NCBI RefSeq assembly: GCF_025527015.1
Contig: NZ_JAODIM010000042.1
Location: forward strand, 248,001 to 312,000
DNA from: Winslowiella arboricola
GTDB taxonomy: Bacteria; Pseudomonadota; Gammaproteobacteria; Enterobacterales; Enterobacteriaceae
Reading direction: 5' to 3'
DNA length: 64,000 nucleotides
The notes under the pieces are model-generated. The model had not been told where the DNA came from and ran no database searches. It saw nothing but the letters and a program-made list of their open reading frames with translations. The position numbers and the translations under genes were made by a program. This document shows, piece after piece, positions 37,729 through 46,307 of the stretch. Each line of letters begins with the position of its first letter. Positions within the stretch are counted from its first letter, which is position 1.

Positions 37729-38853
37729 ATGACCCATAAATCCCTCTTCACCCCATTTCAGCTTGGAGAATTCACGCTCCGTAACCGTATTGCTCTTCCT
37801 CCGCTGACACGTTGTCGCAGCGAACAGCCTGGCAATATTCCGGGGGACATGATGGTGGAATATTATCGTCAACGCGCAAGCGCCGGATTTATGGTCACCG
37901 AGGGCACGCAAATTGAACCACGGGGCCAGGGTTATGCCTGGACGCCTGGTATTCACAGCAAGGAACAGATCAGCGGCTGGAAAAAAGTTATTGAGGCTGT
38001 TCATCAGCAAGGTGGGGTGATTTTCTGTCAGCTCTGGCACGTCGGGCGTGTTTCTCACAATGCGCTTCAACCGGGAGAACAAGCGCCTGTCGCACCATCC
38101 GCCGTTGCTGCTGAAGGCGTCCGCGTATTTATCGAAACAGGGCCTGGTGCCGGTATATTGACCTCACCAAGTATGCCGCGGGAATTAAGCACTCAGGAAG
38201 TTAAAGATATCGTCGAACTTTATCGCCAGGCGGCGGAAAATGCTCAAGAAGCCGGGTTTGATGGCGTTGAGCTTCACTCTGCGAATGGCTATCTTATTAA
38301 TCAGTTTATCTCTGAACACACCAACTTCCGTACCGATGAATACGGCGGTTGTTTAGAAAACAGACTGCGTTTTCTGAAAGAAATTATTGTTGCGGTGAGC
38401 TCTGTTTTTGGCAGCGATAAAGTCGGCGTCCGCTTTGCACCGCTCTTTAGCAGCACTGATGAAGAGCGTGTTTATCTGGGACTGGTAGAAAGCGATCCGC
38501 ATACGACCTATATTTCAGCGGCGAACATGTTAAATGAACTCAAAATCGGCTATCTGTCGATTGCTGAGGCTGACTGGGACAACAGCCCGGAGATGCCTGA
38601 AGATTTCCGCATTGCGCTGCGCGAAACATTCAGTTCCCCGATTATGTATTCCGGACGTTATACCCGGGAGAAAGCTGAGTATGTGCTGAGCAAGGGATGG
38701 GGGGATTTCTTTGGCTTTGGTCGTACCTTTATTGCTAACCCGGATTTGCCAGCGCGATTTAAACAAAATGCCGGCCTGAACCCCGTCGATAGCGCTTCGC
38801 TGTATGGTGGAACCCGTAAAGGATATACTGACTATCCTGTTTACAATTCCTGA
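37729..38853 (+). CDS. Old yellow enzyme family alkene reductase (NemA-like)
   Basis: 374 residues from ATG 37729. FMN-binding TIM barrel of the OYE family: FTPFQLGEFTLRNRIALPPLTRCRS at the N-terminus, CQLWHVGRVSH, the substrate-binding His/Asn pair in VELHSANGYLINQFISEHTN, RTDEYGG and the C-terminal phosphate loop GWGDFFGFGRTFIANPDLP. Uses NAD(P)H to reduce activated C=C bonds or nitro groups in electrophilic compounds such as N-ethylmaleimide. The frame is open to 37684, but that start would overlap the palindrome. Forms a two-gene operon with the ArsR-like regulator. Confidence 0.9.
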   Translation: MTHKSLFTPFQLGEFTLRNRIALPPLTRCRSEQPGNIPGDMMVEYYRQRASAGFMVTEGTQIEPRGQGYAWTPGIHSKEQISGWKKVIEAVHQQGGVIFCQLWHVGRVSHNALQPGEQAPVAPSAVAAEGVRVFIETGPGAGILTSPSMPRELSTQEVKDIVELYRQAAENAQEAGFDGVELHSANGYLINQFISEHTNFRTDEYGGCLENRLRFLKEIIVAVSSVFGSDKVGVRFAPLFSSTDEERVYLGLVESDPHTTYISAANMLNELKIGYLSIAEADWDNSPEMPEDFRIALRETFSSPIMYSGRYTREKAEYVLSKGWGDFFGFGRTFIANPDLPARFKQNAGLNPVDSASLYGGTRKGYTDYPVYNS

Positions 38854-38868
38854 ACCTTGTGAGGCTGC

Positions 38869-39183
38869 ATGTCGCCTGAAAATGCCATGAAATTACTGTC
38901 CAACCCAACCCGTCTGTCAGTATTGAAATGGCTGAAAAATCCAGGCGAATCTTTTGCAGCCTACACCCAGCTCTATGACTACGATTTGTATGGCGTTTGC
39001 GCCAGCCTGATTCAGGACAAAGCAGGGCTTTCACAACCCGCCACATCGCTATGCCTGAAAGTCCTGCAGGATGCCGGGCTGCTGGAAGCAAGCAAATCAG
39101 GCAAGTGGACATATTACCGGCGCTGTGAACCGCGGATTGATGAGGTTGCATCAGCACTCGGCGATTTCCTTGAAAACTTGTAA
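38869..39183 (+). CDS. ArsR-family winged-helix regulator
   Basis: 104 residues: NAMKLLSNPTRLSVLKWLKN (helix 1-2), SQPATSLCLKVLQDAGLLEA (recognition helix) and the wing KSGKWTYYRRC. Cysteines at positions near 44 (GVCASL), 61 (SLCLKV) and 86 (RRCEP) could act as thiol sensors for electrophiles, which fits a partner that reduces electrophiles (inference). Fifteen bases after the reductase stop, so same operon. Confidence 0.85.
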   Translation: MSPENAMKLLSNPTRLSVLKWLKNPGESFAAYTQLYDYDLYGVCASLIQDKAGLSQPATSLCLKVLQDAGLLEASKSGKWTYYRRCEPRIDEVASALGDFLENL

Positions 39184-39277
39184 ACAGACCTGACTGAATA
39201 GCGGTCAGCACAACGCCGGTGATACTAACTGATCGGCGTTAACGTCAGCGCCGCTGGTCTTGCTAAGGGGGACATCA

Positions 39278-39712
39278 ATGTATGTCTCCGCGAAGAGTAA
39301 ACGGCTGAAAGGAGAGGGCATCGATATGCAACCAATACGGCTGATGGGTGAAGGGTACGAAGCCTGTGTCGAGCAGTCAGGCGAGCGGTTGACCTGGGAT
39401 CAGCCTGTCGACTCAGGGTTTGTCAGCTTCAGCTTCAGGTTTGAGATTCGCCAGGTCGATGTGGATGTGCTGCTTACCGATGACTACAGGCGTGCCGTTC
39501 TTGAAACCACTGCACATGCCTTGCTACAGCATTCGACGATGCAGGGGAATGCCCGCTTCAGCCAAAGCGACTTCGATGGCCTTGTCGCGGATACGCTTCA
39601 CTCCACGTTCGATTTTCTCCAGGCGTTTATTGCGCGGGTGAGTCGCGAACATCACATTGCTATTGATCACTATGTAAAAGACATATTGGACCGACGCTCT
39701 GCAGCAAAATAA
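39278..39712 (+). CDS. Hypothetical protein (144 aa)
   Basis: ATG 39278 follows AGGGGGA; ATG 39326 (MQPIRLMGEGYEA) is an alternative. The product has an N-terminal beta-rich part (CVEQSGERLTWDQPVDSGFVSFSFRF) and a C-terminal helical part. No recognised domain, signal peptide or membrane span. Follows the ArsR-like gene by 95 bases on the same strand. Confidence 0.55.
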   Translation: MYVSAKSKRLKGEGIDMQPIRLMGEGYEACVEQSGERLTWDQPVDSGFVSFSFRFEIRQVDVDVLLTDDYRRAVLETTAHALLQHSTMQGNARFSQSDFDGLVADTLHSTFDFLQAFIARVSREHHIAIDHYVKDILDRRSAAK

Positions 39713-40035
39713 GCGTGGTTCATCTGAAGTGAAAACCTGTGACCGGCGTTGTCTGGCACGGGATGACCTGATCGGTATCTAATTCGGTCAGGATTACGAA
39801 CTGTTCGATGACAGTAAAGGCCTCGGGCCGGACATCAGATTACACAGTACCGTAGCCAGCTCATTGTAATTATCAATTTGGTCTTAAACGATGCAGGCAA
39901 GTTTGCTGAATATTAGGTATATCAGCTTTGCGCTCATCAGTGCCCGAGGTTTTTTCTGTGGCGGTTTAGTGCCAGGAGCGGACATAAGTGACTCACGTCT
40001 GGCAATTTCTAATGGCCCATTCGTAGCAAGCAGAC
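39713..40035. other. Gene-free spacer holding repeat copy 1
   Basis: No supported gene in this ~320-base stretch. Its right end carries the first copy of the dispersed hairpin repeat (39925-39985). Confidence 0.5.
39925..39985 (+). repeat. Dispersed ~60-bp hairpin repeat, copy 1
   Basis: Contains TTTAGTGCCAGGAGCGGACA and the upstream GCTCAT block of the family. Left hairpin arm is degraded. Confidence 0.6.
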
Positions 40036-40350
40036 TCATATTTTTTTAAATGCCAAAAACCTTACAGACAGGATGCCGCTAAGGATATCAAACATCTGAT
40101 CCCTGTCTGGCATCCCGGTCTTCTTATCTGTATGAGCCAGAATTAGCCAATAGACAATTAAGCCTAATACCGGACGAATTTGTTGTTGCGGTACAGCTAA
40201 TACTTGACCGATTTCAACCGCGAGGCGGTTCGCGATTACAGGAAGAATGCTGATCAGGCATTCCAGGGAATTATCAAGAAGACGGGGATATTGTTTCTTC
40301 AGACTACCGGATTGTGATTCTGCAACATAAAGCACGAAACTCATTGGCAT
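40036..40350 (-). pseudogene. Truncated TetR-like regulator (effector-domain half only)
   Basis: 104 residues without any DNA-binding motif. The helical pattern (SLECLISILPVIANRLAVEI, RPVLGLIVYWLILAHTD) resembles the C-terminal half of TetR-family regulators. The upstream region has no HTH in any frame that I could see. Could also be an unrelated small helical protein. Confidence 0.35.
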
Positions 40351-40528
40351 ACCGATATGCTGATGCCTCCTGAACCAGGTTGAACTCTAATTAGCCAGGT
40401 CAGACATCCTTTGTTCAAAGTCCGCTCCGTTCATAATCTCACACATCTTCTCTTCTCCTGATGAAGACTGTTAAATGGTGCATGATCTGTTTCGTCATCT
40501 GTGTATGATAAAGGTAAGATTGATATGC

Positions 40529-40569
40529 TTCATTGTGTATAATTATGCAATATTGTGTTCATTGTAAGG
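40529..40569. promoter_or_regulatory. DeoR-type operator region upstream of the deoR-like gene
   Basis: TTCATTGT occurs twice (40529 and 40559), 30 bases apart, and TTGTGTTCA at 40553-40561 is the same word found ahead of the HAD phosphatase gene (42303-42311). Suggests autoregulation. Confidence 0.45.
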
Positions 40570-40576
40570 TTTAGAA

Positions 40577-41341
40577 ATGATTGACTACGACGCGTTGCCT
40601 GAACAAAGACAGGAAGTGATTTATCAGATGCTGCAGCAGACCGGGAGAGTTATTGGCGCAGACATTGCCCGACAACTGGGAGTGTCTGAACATACAATAC
40701 GCAGGGATCTGCAGGCTATGGTGCGTAAGGGAATGTGTAAAAAGGTCTACGGGGGGGCCGTCAGTCAGTTCAAGCAATCAGCCAGCTTTGAGACGCGGGT
40801 TATGCACAGTATTGAAGAAAAGACGAGTGTTGCTAAAAGTTGTGCTGAGCTCATCAAACCCGGAACCTGCATCTTTATAGATGGAGGGTCAACTTACCTG
40901 GCGATGGTGGAGTTTATTCCCCCTGAGTATGAGCTGACAATTGTCACTAACTCTCCGCAAATAGCCGCTGCGCTGAGTGGACGCCTGAAGGGTGAAGTCA
41001 TTATGCTCGGCGGGAAACTCAATGCGCAGACAGGCAGTGTTCTGGGGTCACAGCCACTGGAGGGAGTCAGGGAAATGTTGTTCGACCAGATGTTTATCGG
41101 GGTCTGCGGGTTAGATATTCAGGCAGGGCTGACTGCGGTTTACTATGAAGATGCCTGCTTCAAGAAAGAGGTGATGCGTCAGAGCAATGAGATTATTGCC
41201 GCAGTGATTGCCGACAAGATGCCTCAGGTCGCGCGATATAAGGTCGCGTCATGTGAGGACATTGATATCGTTGTGGCCAGCAGTCTGACTGAAACCGACT
41301 CACTGGCTCACACAAGTGTCAGGCTGGTCGTTGCAGGCTGA
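40577..41341 (+). CDS. DeoR/GlpR-family transcriptional regulator
   Basis: 254 residues. N-terminal DeoR helix-turn-helix (RQEVIYQMLQQTGRVIGADIARQLGVSEHTIRRDLQAM) and the DeoRC sugar-phosphate sensor domain with the glycine-rich IDGGSTYLAMVEFIP, TNSPQIAAAL and EVIMLGGKLNAQTGSVLG. It probably senses a phosphorylated sugar and represses itself and the convergent HAD phosphatase gene, since both upstream regions carry TTGTGTTCA. Confidence 0.88.
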   Translation: MIDYDALPEQRQEVIYQMLQQTGRVIGADIARQLGVSEHTIRRDLQAMVRKGMCKKVYGGAVSQFKQSASFETRVMHSIEEKTSVAKSCAELIKPGTCIFIDGGSTYLAMVEFIPPEYELTIVTNSPQIAAALSGRLKGEVIMLGGKLNAQTGSVLGSQPLEGVREMLFDQMFIGVCGLDIQAGLTAVYYEDACFKKEVMRQSNEIIAAVIADKMPQVARYKVASCEDIDIVVASSLTETDSLAHTSVRLVVAG

Positions 41342-41394
41342 CCAGCACACTGGCTGGCAGGAAGATAAGAAAATTTAGTCTTCCTGCTTCGTCA

Positions 41395-42195
41395 TCATGA
41401 CTGCAATACGACTATGCGGTTAATTGTTTCCATCACCGCACTCTCATCGTTAGTACCGGTGACGAAACGCGCCGCCGTTTTTACTTCCTCAAACGCATTA
41501 CGCATAGCAAAGCTATAATCCGCCTGCACCAGTAGCTCCAGGTCGTTATATCCGTCACCGAATGCCATCGTTTCATCTGCTGTCACTCCGAGGATCTCCT
41601 GGAGTTTCTGAACCGTACTGCCCTTATGCACGCCATACCCTGCAATGTCTATCCATGAGGCTTCGGACACCACGATATAGACTTCATCCTCAAAAGGACT
41701 GAGATGTGGGCGAGTCTGCGGGCAATTTCCCTGCTCATCGAAAACCGTGATTTTTACAAAGTCACTTTTTACCGTACTGAAGTCTTCGGTCTCAATCATA
41801 CGCGTGTAGGAGCGTCTGACTTTGTCCTTGAGGTGTGGGGAAATGTCGGAACGAACCACTGCGCCCTCTGGCGTACAGGCAATAATAACATGCGATGAAC
41901 TCACTTCCTGAAGCGTGTTGATGATTGCCATGCCTGAAGCGTTCTCAATCAATGACTGAAAGGCAAATTCACCGTTATGTTTAATTCGCGTGGCGCTGTC
42001 GCCAACAATCCATATGTCTTTGCTGTATTCTCCAAAAAGCTCTTCAACGCGCTCACACTGCTTTCCTGTGCATGCCGCGAAATGTATACCACAGGCCGAC
42101 ATATTTCCCCACGTCTTCGCAAAAAGCTCACGGTCATAGTCACCATGGCTGTTTAAAAATGTTCCATCAAGATCAGAAATAATCAGCTTTATCAT
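41395..42195 (-). CDS. Cof-type HAD-IIB sugar phosphatase
   Basis: 266 residues from ATG 42195 (MIKLIISDLDGTFLNSHG). HAD motif I DLDGT, motif II around FAACTG, motif III lysine in KGSTVQKLQEILG and motif IV FGDGYNDLELL are all present, with a Cof-type cap between motifs II and III. These are cytoplasmic Mg-dependent phosphatases of phosphosugars and similar small phosphates. It converges with the DeoR-type regulator, and shared operator words suggest that the regulator controls it. Confidence 0.88.
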   Translation of the reverse strand: MIKLIISDLDGTFLNSHGDYDRELFAKTWGNMSACGIHFAACTGKQCERVEELFGEYSKDIWIVGDSATRIKHNGEFAFQSLIENASGMAIINTLQEVSSSHVIIACTPEGAVVRSDISPHLKDKVRRSYTRMIETEDFSTVKSDFVKITVFDEQGNCPQTRPHLSPFEDEVYIVVSEASWIDIAGYGVHKGSTVQKLQEILGVTADETMAFGDGYNDLELLVQADYSFAMRNAFEEVKTAARFVTGTNDESAVMETINRIVVLQS

Positions 42196-42693
42196 GTTTT
42201 TCACCTTGCGTGCTTTGCAGCAATTGTCGGTTATCAGGGAATGTCTTTGGTCTTCAGCCTGAGGACAGCCCAAATTAACACTGCGCGCTCTGCCATGCAA
42301 TGTTGTGTTCACTTAGCCTGAGTGAATTGAACATAAGTGTGCAAAAGGTAACACAAACACATGGGAAAAGTCGTTAGCCTGTGAAAGTGTAATTGTCAGG
42401 GTGCGAATGACTATACCTCGCTCATACCTGTCCAATGATGACGCAATGTTTGGTTTCGTGCCAAAATGCACACAACTAACATCATGGTGTGTTAATCAAC
42501 GGGAGGCAGGTCAACGATCGCCTGTTTGTTGTTCTTTTCGTTCGACTTTGCAAAGATATATCGCACACTATTCCAGATCTGCCACGCAATCAGGAACAGG
42601 ATCGACTCTCCACGCCCCATAACTTGTTCCCCGGCAGCATCGTGCTACGTGGCAATGTCGACGTCGAACTGGTGCCGCTTTGAGGATTCCGAT
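42196..42693. other. Promoter-containing spacer, phosphatase / glutathione peroxidase
   Basis: About 500 bases between divergent genes with no supported CDS. Short open frames here look random. It holds the inverted TTGTGTTCA/TGAACATAA pair. Confidence 0.5.
42303..42336. promoter_or_regulatory. Putative DeoR-type operator upstream of the HAD phosphatase
   Basis: TTGTGTTCA (42303-42311) and TGAACATAA (42328-42336) form an inverted pair 16 bases apart, about 110 bases upstream of the phosphatase start; the same word lies just ahead of the deoR-like gene. Confidence 0.45.
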
Positions 42694-43176
42694 ATGACCA
42701 CCTTTCATCAATTTACAGCCACCAGCCTTGGCGGCCAGCCTATCTCTATGGTCGACTATGCTGGTAAGGTAGTTCTGGTAGTTAATACCGCCAGCCATTG
42801 TGGCTTCACGCCACAATACGGCGGCCTTGAAGCGCTCTACAAGAAATACGCCGGCCAGGGTTTGGTGGTGCTTGGTTTCCCCTGCAACCAGTTCGGTAAA
42901 CAGGAACCCGGCGGCGCCGACGAAATCGCGCGGACCTGCCACATTAACTACGGTGTGAGCTTCCCGATGTTCGAGAAAGTGGAGGTCAACGGAACCGCAG
43001 CGCACCCGGTGTTTCGTTATCTGAAAAACGAATTGCCCGGCGTGCTGGGTGGGCGGATCAAGTGGAACTTCACTAAGTTTCTGATCGGACGCGACGGTAA
43101 ACCGCTCAAGCGTTTTGCATCGATCACCACCCCGGGGAAAATGGAAGCCGCAATCCTTGCTGCACTTGAAATCTGA
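42694..43176 (+). CDS. Glutathione peroxidase family protein (thiol peroxidase, BtuE/BsaA-like)
   Basis: 160 residues from ATG 42694 with GAGGA upstream. Thioredoxin fold with the GPx motifs: NTASHCGFTPQYGGLEALYKKY (peroxidatic Cys replacing selenocysteine), GFPCNQFGKQEPG (catalytic Gln and second Cys) and KWNFTKFLIGRDG (catalytic Trp and Asn). It reduces hydroperoxides using thioredoxin or glutathione in the cytoplasm. Single gene; followed by repeat copy 2. Confidence 0.9.
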   Translation: MTTFHQFTATSLGGQPISMVDYAGKVVLVVNTASHCGFTPQYGGLEALYKKYAGQGLVVLGFPCNQFGKQEPGGADEIARTCHINYGVSFPMFEKVEVNGTAAHPVFRYLKNELPGVLGGRIKWNFTKFLIGRDGKPLKRFASITTPGKMEAAILAALEI

Positions 43177-43251
43177 GTTTTTCGGTAATTCGAACCATTC
43201 CGTTTTAGAGCATTTCCGAAAAACTCATTCTCCGTGGGAGGCTAACTTCTG

Positions 43252-43314
43252 CCCCTCGCTCATAGCGGACCTTGCGGCGCTTTGAACGGTCCGCTTAGTG
43301 CCAGAAGCGGACAT
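43252..43314 (+). repeat. Dispersed ~60-bp hairpin repeat, copy 2 (best preserved)
   Basis: GTCCGCTT-AGTGCCAG-AAGCGGAC (43289-43312) is a perfect 8-bp stem with an 8-base loop, preceded by CTCGCTCATAGCGGACCTT. Reference copy for the family. Confidence 0.7.
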
Positions 43315-43404
43315 GATGGCTATCGCCAAACATATTCAAAGTTTCAGGTCACAACGGGTACGTACCGGTTTCTGACCTGACTGGCTTCAAGGCTCATAAA
43401 TAGA

Positions 43405-43983
43405 TCATTTAAGGTTCGCAAGTTTGGCTTCAATAATCTCCAGGGTGAATTCTGATGCTTTTTCAAAACTGCCATTTTGAGCAACCACCTGAATCCCTTC
43501 AAGAATGAGCGTGATCTCTTTAGCCAGCATCTCTGGAGCATTTGCTCCAGCCCCGGAACATAACGCCTCCAGACGCTGATATTGCCGTTGTTTATGACCG
43601 ATAATCAGTGCGCGAACATCAGCATACTGGTCACCAATTTCTGCCAGCGTGTTGGTAAATGGGCATCCTCTCCGGGACGTGCCGGAGAGGTTATCGATAA
43701 CGAAACGGACGAACCCTTTTATTTGCTCAGCCGCATTATCAGCATGACTTTTCGCCAGCTGATCTGACACGTGGCTGTAATCCTCGATTAATAATCCGAT
43801 CCATTCCCAAACCAGCACTTCCTTAGATTCAAAATGGCGGTAAAGCGTCATCTTCGTTGACTGGGCTTTTTCTGCAATGGCATCAACGGTAACCCGGACT
43901 ATTCCCTCCTGATAAAACAGCTCTTCAGCCGCCAGCAGAATGCGGTCGCGAGGGGGTAAACGTGGTTCACTGGCTCTGGGCAT
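43405..43983 (-). CDS. TetR-family regulator of the adjacent amidase gene
   Basis: 192 residues from ATG 43983 behind CAGGAA. N-terminal TetR HTH (DRILLAAEELFYQEGIVRVTVDAIAEKAQSTKMTLYRHFESKEVLV) and an all-helical effector domain with CPFTNTLAEIG. Divergent from the amidase, with three tandem palindromes in the shared promoter region (44004-44059) that must be its operators. Confidence 0.88.
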   Translation of the reverse strand: MPRASEPRLPPRDRILLAAEELFYQEGIVRVTVDAIAEKAQSTKMTLYRHFESKEVLVWEWIGLLIEDYSHVSDQLAKSHADNAAEQIKGFVRFVIDNLSGTSRRGCPFTNTLAEIGDQYADVRALIIGHKQRQYQRLEALCSGAGANAPEMLAKEITLILEGIQVVAQNGSFEKASEFTLEIIEAKLANLK

Positions 43984-44003
43984 AGTAAATTCCTGGTTGC
44001 AAT

Positions 44004-44059
44004 GATACTGGGCAGTATCATACGATACTGGTAAGTATCGATGGATACTACCCAGTATA
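44004..44059. promoter_or_regulatory. Triple tandem TetR operator with 20-bp period
   Basis: Three 16-bp palindromes of form GATACT-N4-AGTATC start at 44004, 44024 and 44044: GATACTGGGCAGTATC, GATACTGGTAAGTATC and GATACTACCCAGTATA. The exact 20-base repeat places them on nearly the same face of the helix and covers both divergent promoters. Confidence 0.75.
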
Positions 44060-44098
44060 TGCCATGCGGGCATCTATGTCTTATTCAAACACACCGGA

Positions 44099-45547
44099 AT
44101 GAACATGAATTTATCTGAATACACCTCTTTTGATGCTGTCGGTCTTGCTGAGCTGATAGCTAAAAAGGAAGTCACACATGCCGAAGTGTCCTCCGCAGCC
44201 ATGCAGGCTTATCAGACCGTAAACCGTGATGTTCGGGCTGTTATAGAATGCTGGGAAAGTGAGCAATATAATCAGACCGGGCCAATGGCTGGCGTCCCGA
44301 TGCTCGTTAAAGATTTGGGAATTTCCGTCGCCGGGCGACTTAATGAGCTCGGCAGCCGTCTCGCAGCTGGCAGTGTTTCGCCTCATGATTCTAATCTGAC
44401 CGTAAAAATGAGGCAGGCAGGACTGGTTATTATGGGGCGAACCACCACGCCTGAGTTAGCAGCCAGCATTACGACCGAACCGCAGTTCAATGGGGGAACA
44501 CGTAACCCGTGGAATACCGATTATAGTGCCGGTGGTTCGAGTGGCGGTTCAGCTGCCGCCGTCGCTTCCGGTATTGTTCCTGCCGCGCATGCTACCGATG
44601 GCGGCGGATCTATCCGTATCCCTGCATCCGCTAACGGCCTGTTTGGATTAAAGTCCAGCCGGGGGCGGATCAGTATGGGACCTGATGTCGATGAAGTCTG
44701 GTCGGGACTGGCTGTTCATGGTTTTGTCACCCGTTCGGTACGCGACAGCGCTGCGCTCCTGGAAGCCGTACAGGGAAATGTGCCGGGCGATCCGTTTATC
44801 ACTGACCACTCCACGCCTGGGCTGATTACCAGCGTTAATAAGGATCCGGGCAAACTCAGAATTGGCGTTTTGGCTCATCCCCTTAACGGCAAGCGAACTG
44901 CATCGGATGTAATTTCAGTATTGGAACAAACCGTTAAGCATCTGCTGGCACTCGGTCATCACGTTGAAGAAGTTACGCTGGACATTGGGCTGAGCTGGGA
45001 AGCTTTTGTTGAGATGAATACCCGTTACTGGGCTGCAAACTCTGCGGGATGGATCGATGCGCTGGCTTCTGTGAACAACAAGCCCGTCAATACTGAAACG
45101 CTCGAACCTTCTAACCTTGCTCTGTGGAAGCTTGGTCATGAGCTTAAGGCAACTGATTTAGTCGGGGCAATGCACATGAGAAACGCCGTCACGCAAAAAA
45201 TGGGGGTGTTCTTTGGGCAATACGATATGTTGCTTTGCCCGACTCTGCCTGATGTTCCGTCGATACTTGGCTCCTTCAACCTCGACCAGAATAAAATGGA
45301 TGGCCGCGACTGGCTGCATCATATTTTCAATCAGTCACCCTTTACCGCACTGGCCAATGTGTGCGGAACGCCGGCAATGTCGGTTCCACTGGGTTTCTGC
45401 GAATCAAAACATCTGCCAGTCGGGATGCAGTTCTTTGCAGGATACAACCGCGAGCATGCACTACTGAGCCTTGCCGGTCAGCTTGAACGAGCAAATCTCT
45501 GGAATGACCGTCATCCAGAGATCTGGGCAGGCAGGTTGCCAGACTGA
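44099..45547 (+). CDS. Amidase-signature family amidase
   Basis: 482 residues (ATG 44105 is an alternative start with GGA spacing). The Ser-cisSer-Lys triad is visible: Lys71 in MLVKDLG, Ser147 in [12 protein letters not shown] and nucleophile Ser171 in [11 protein letters not shown]. The family hydrolyses amides or acts as part of GatCAB; as a stand-alone gene with its own TetR this is probably a catabolic or detoxifying amidase. The C-terminus ([25 protein letters not shown]) is typical. Cytoplasmic. Confidence 0.9.
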   Translation: MNMNLSEYTSFDAVGLAELIAKKEVTHAEVSSAAMQAYQTVNRDVRAVIECWESEQYNQTGPMAGVPMLVKDLGISVAGRLNELGSRLAAGSVSPHDSNLTVKMRQAGLVIMGRTTTPELAASITTEPQFNGGTRNPWNTDYSAGGSSGGSAAAVASGIVPAAHATDGGGSIRIPASANGLFGLKSSRGRISMGPDVDEVWSGLAVHGFVTRSVRDSAALLEAVQGNVPGDPFITDHSTPGLITSVNKDPGKLRIGVLAHPLNGKRTASDVISVLEQTVKHLLALGHHVEEVTLDIGLSWEAFVEMNTRYWAANSAGWIDALASVNNKPVNTETLEPSNLALWKLGHELKATDLVGAMHMRNAVTQKMGVFFGQYDMLLCPTLPDVPSILGSFNLDQNKMDGRDWLHHIFNQSPFTALANVCGTPAMSVPLGFCESKHLPVGMQFFAGYNREHALLSLAGQLERANLWNDRHPEIWAGRLPD

Positions 45548-45625
45548 AAGCGCAATCTTCTTAATTAAAAGACTGATAGCCCCAACTGGAGTGGCGCGTT
45601 GCACAAAGACTGACTTATTGTGCAA

Positions 45626-45686
45626 CCGCTGCTCGCTTATGAGCGCTGTACATTTTGTCGGTCTTCTGTGTGCCAAAAGCGGGCAT
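45626..45686 (+). repeat. Dispersed ~60-bp hairpin repeat, copy 3
   Basis: GCTCGCTTATGAGCG block followed by TGTGTGCCAAAAGCGGGCAT. Hairpin partly decayed. Confidence 0.55.
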
Positions 45687-45846
45687 TGGTTAAAATAGAG
45701 GTACATCAGCGTTAGTTTGGTATGAGTAAAAATCAGGGAAGAAGGCAGAAAAACGTTTGACTTGCGGGCTAAAAAGCCTTCTATTAAATTGTTACGGCTT
45801 TATGAAGATCGTACTTTACGAATCGAATGCACCATGGGTAGGGCAA

Positions 45847-46262
45847 ATGAAATGTCTAACCCCTAAGTGTGGGAGGGAAGCTCTTGCTTAGCAATCAAGC
45901 GGTCTGAGCGATATTTGCCCACATTTTTCTGTGATACTTGCTCGAATATAATCCACAGAGAACAAGATCATGCACTGCTCTATGAGCATGAAGCTAACTA
46001 TGAGCTTTAAGATCTAATAGCGGCAACTCTTCCAAATTGTCCTTGTGGCGGCAGGTTTGTTCCTGGAGCAAACCTAGAGTGCCCGAGTTGCAAAACCGAA
46101 TACGCCCACCATTGGGATGCTGTAAAAAGGTTAAATGTACCTTTTATGCCAATCTTGGATGGCTCCTGCTTGATTCGGGATCGGTTGTGTTCATATAAAA
46201 ATTGTATTGGCTATAAACCCAAATACTGGTGGCGTTTGTTCGCAAATCCCTACCAAGTTTAG
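45847..46262 (+). pseudogene. Degenerate zinc-ribbon protein gene in an integron-type cassette
   Basis: From ATG 45847 (MKCLTPKCGREALA) the frame meets TAG almost at once. Another frame continues with YLPTFFCDTCSN, is broken by TAA at about 46012, then runs NCPCGGRFVPG, ECPSCKTEYAHHWDAV and ends NPYQV-TAG at 46260, inside the attC site. Several CxxC or C-x-C pairs (KC, CDTC, CPCGG, CPSC) indicate a zinc-binding protein. At least one frameshift and one or more stops make it a pseudogene. Family not recognised. Confidence 0.6.
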
Positions 46263-46307
46263 GCAAGGGACGCTCCTGACGTCGCGCCCCTGCTAAAAGC
46301 GTTAGCC
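46248..46307 (+). other. attC-like recombination site (integron cassette end), site 1
   Basis: The left arm (CTACC.. GTTTAGGCAAGGG, 46250-46269) pairs with the right arm (CCCCTGCTAAAAGCGTTAG). The left arm has one more base than the right, as expected for the extra-helical base of attC. It ends in GCGTTAGCC (GTTRRRY-type core). CTACC instead of CTAAC is a mutation of the left core. The site forms the end of the zinc-ribbon cassette. Confidence 0.65.

Noticed and set aside
45709-45715. GCGTTAG as the end of a third attC site
   Set aside because: No matching left arm (CTAAC-type) was found in the preceding ~150 bases; it may be only a secondary insertion point or chance.
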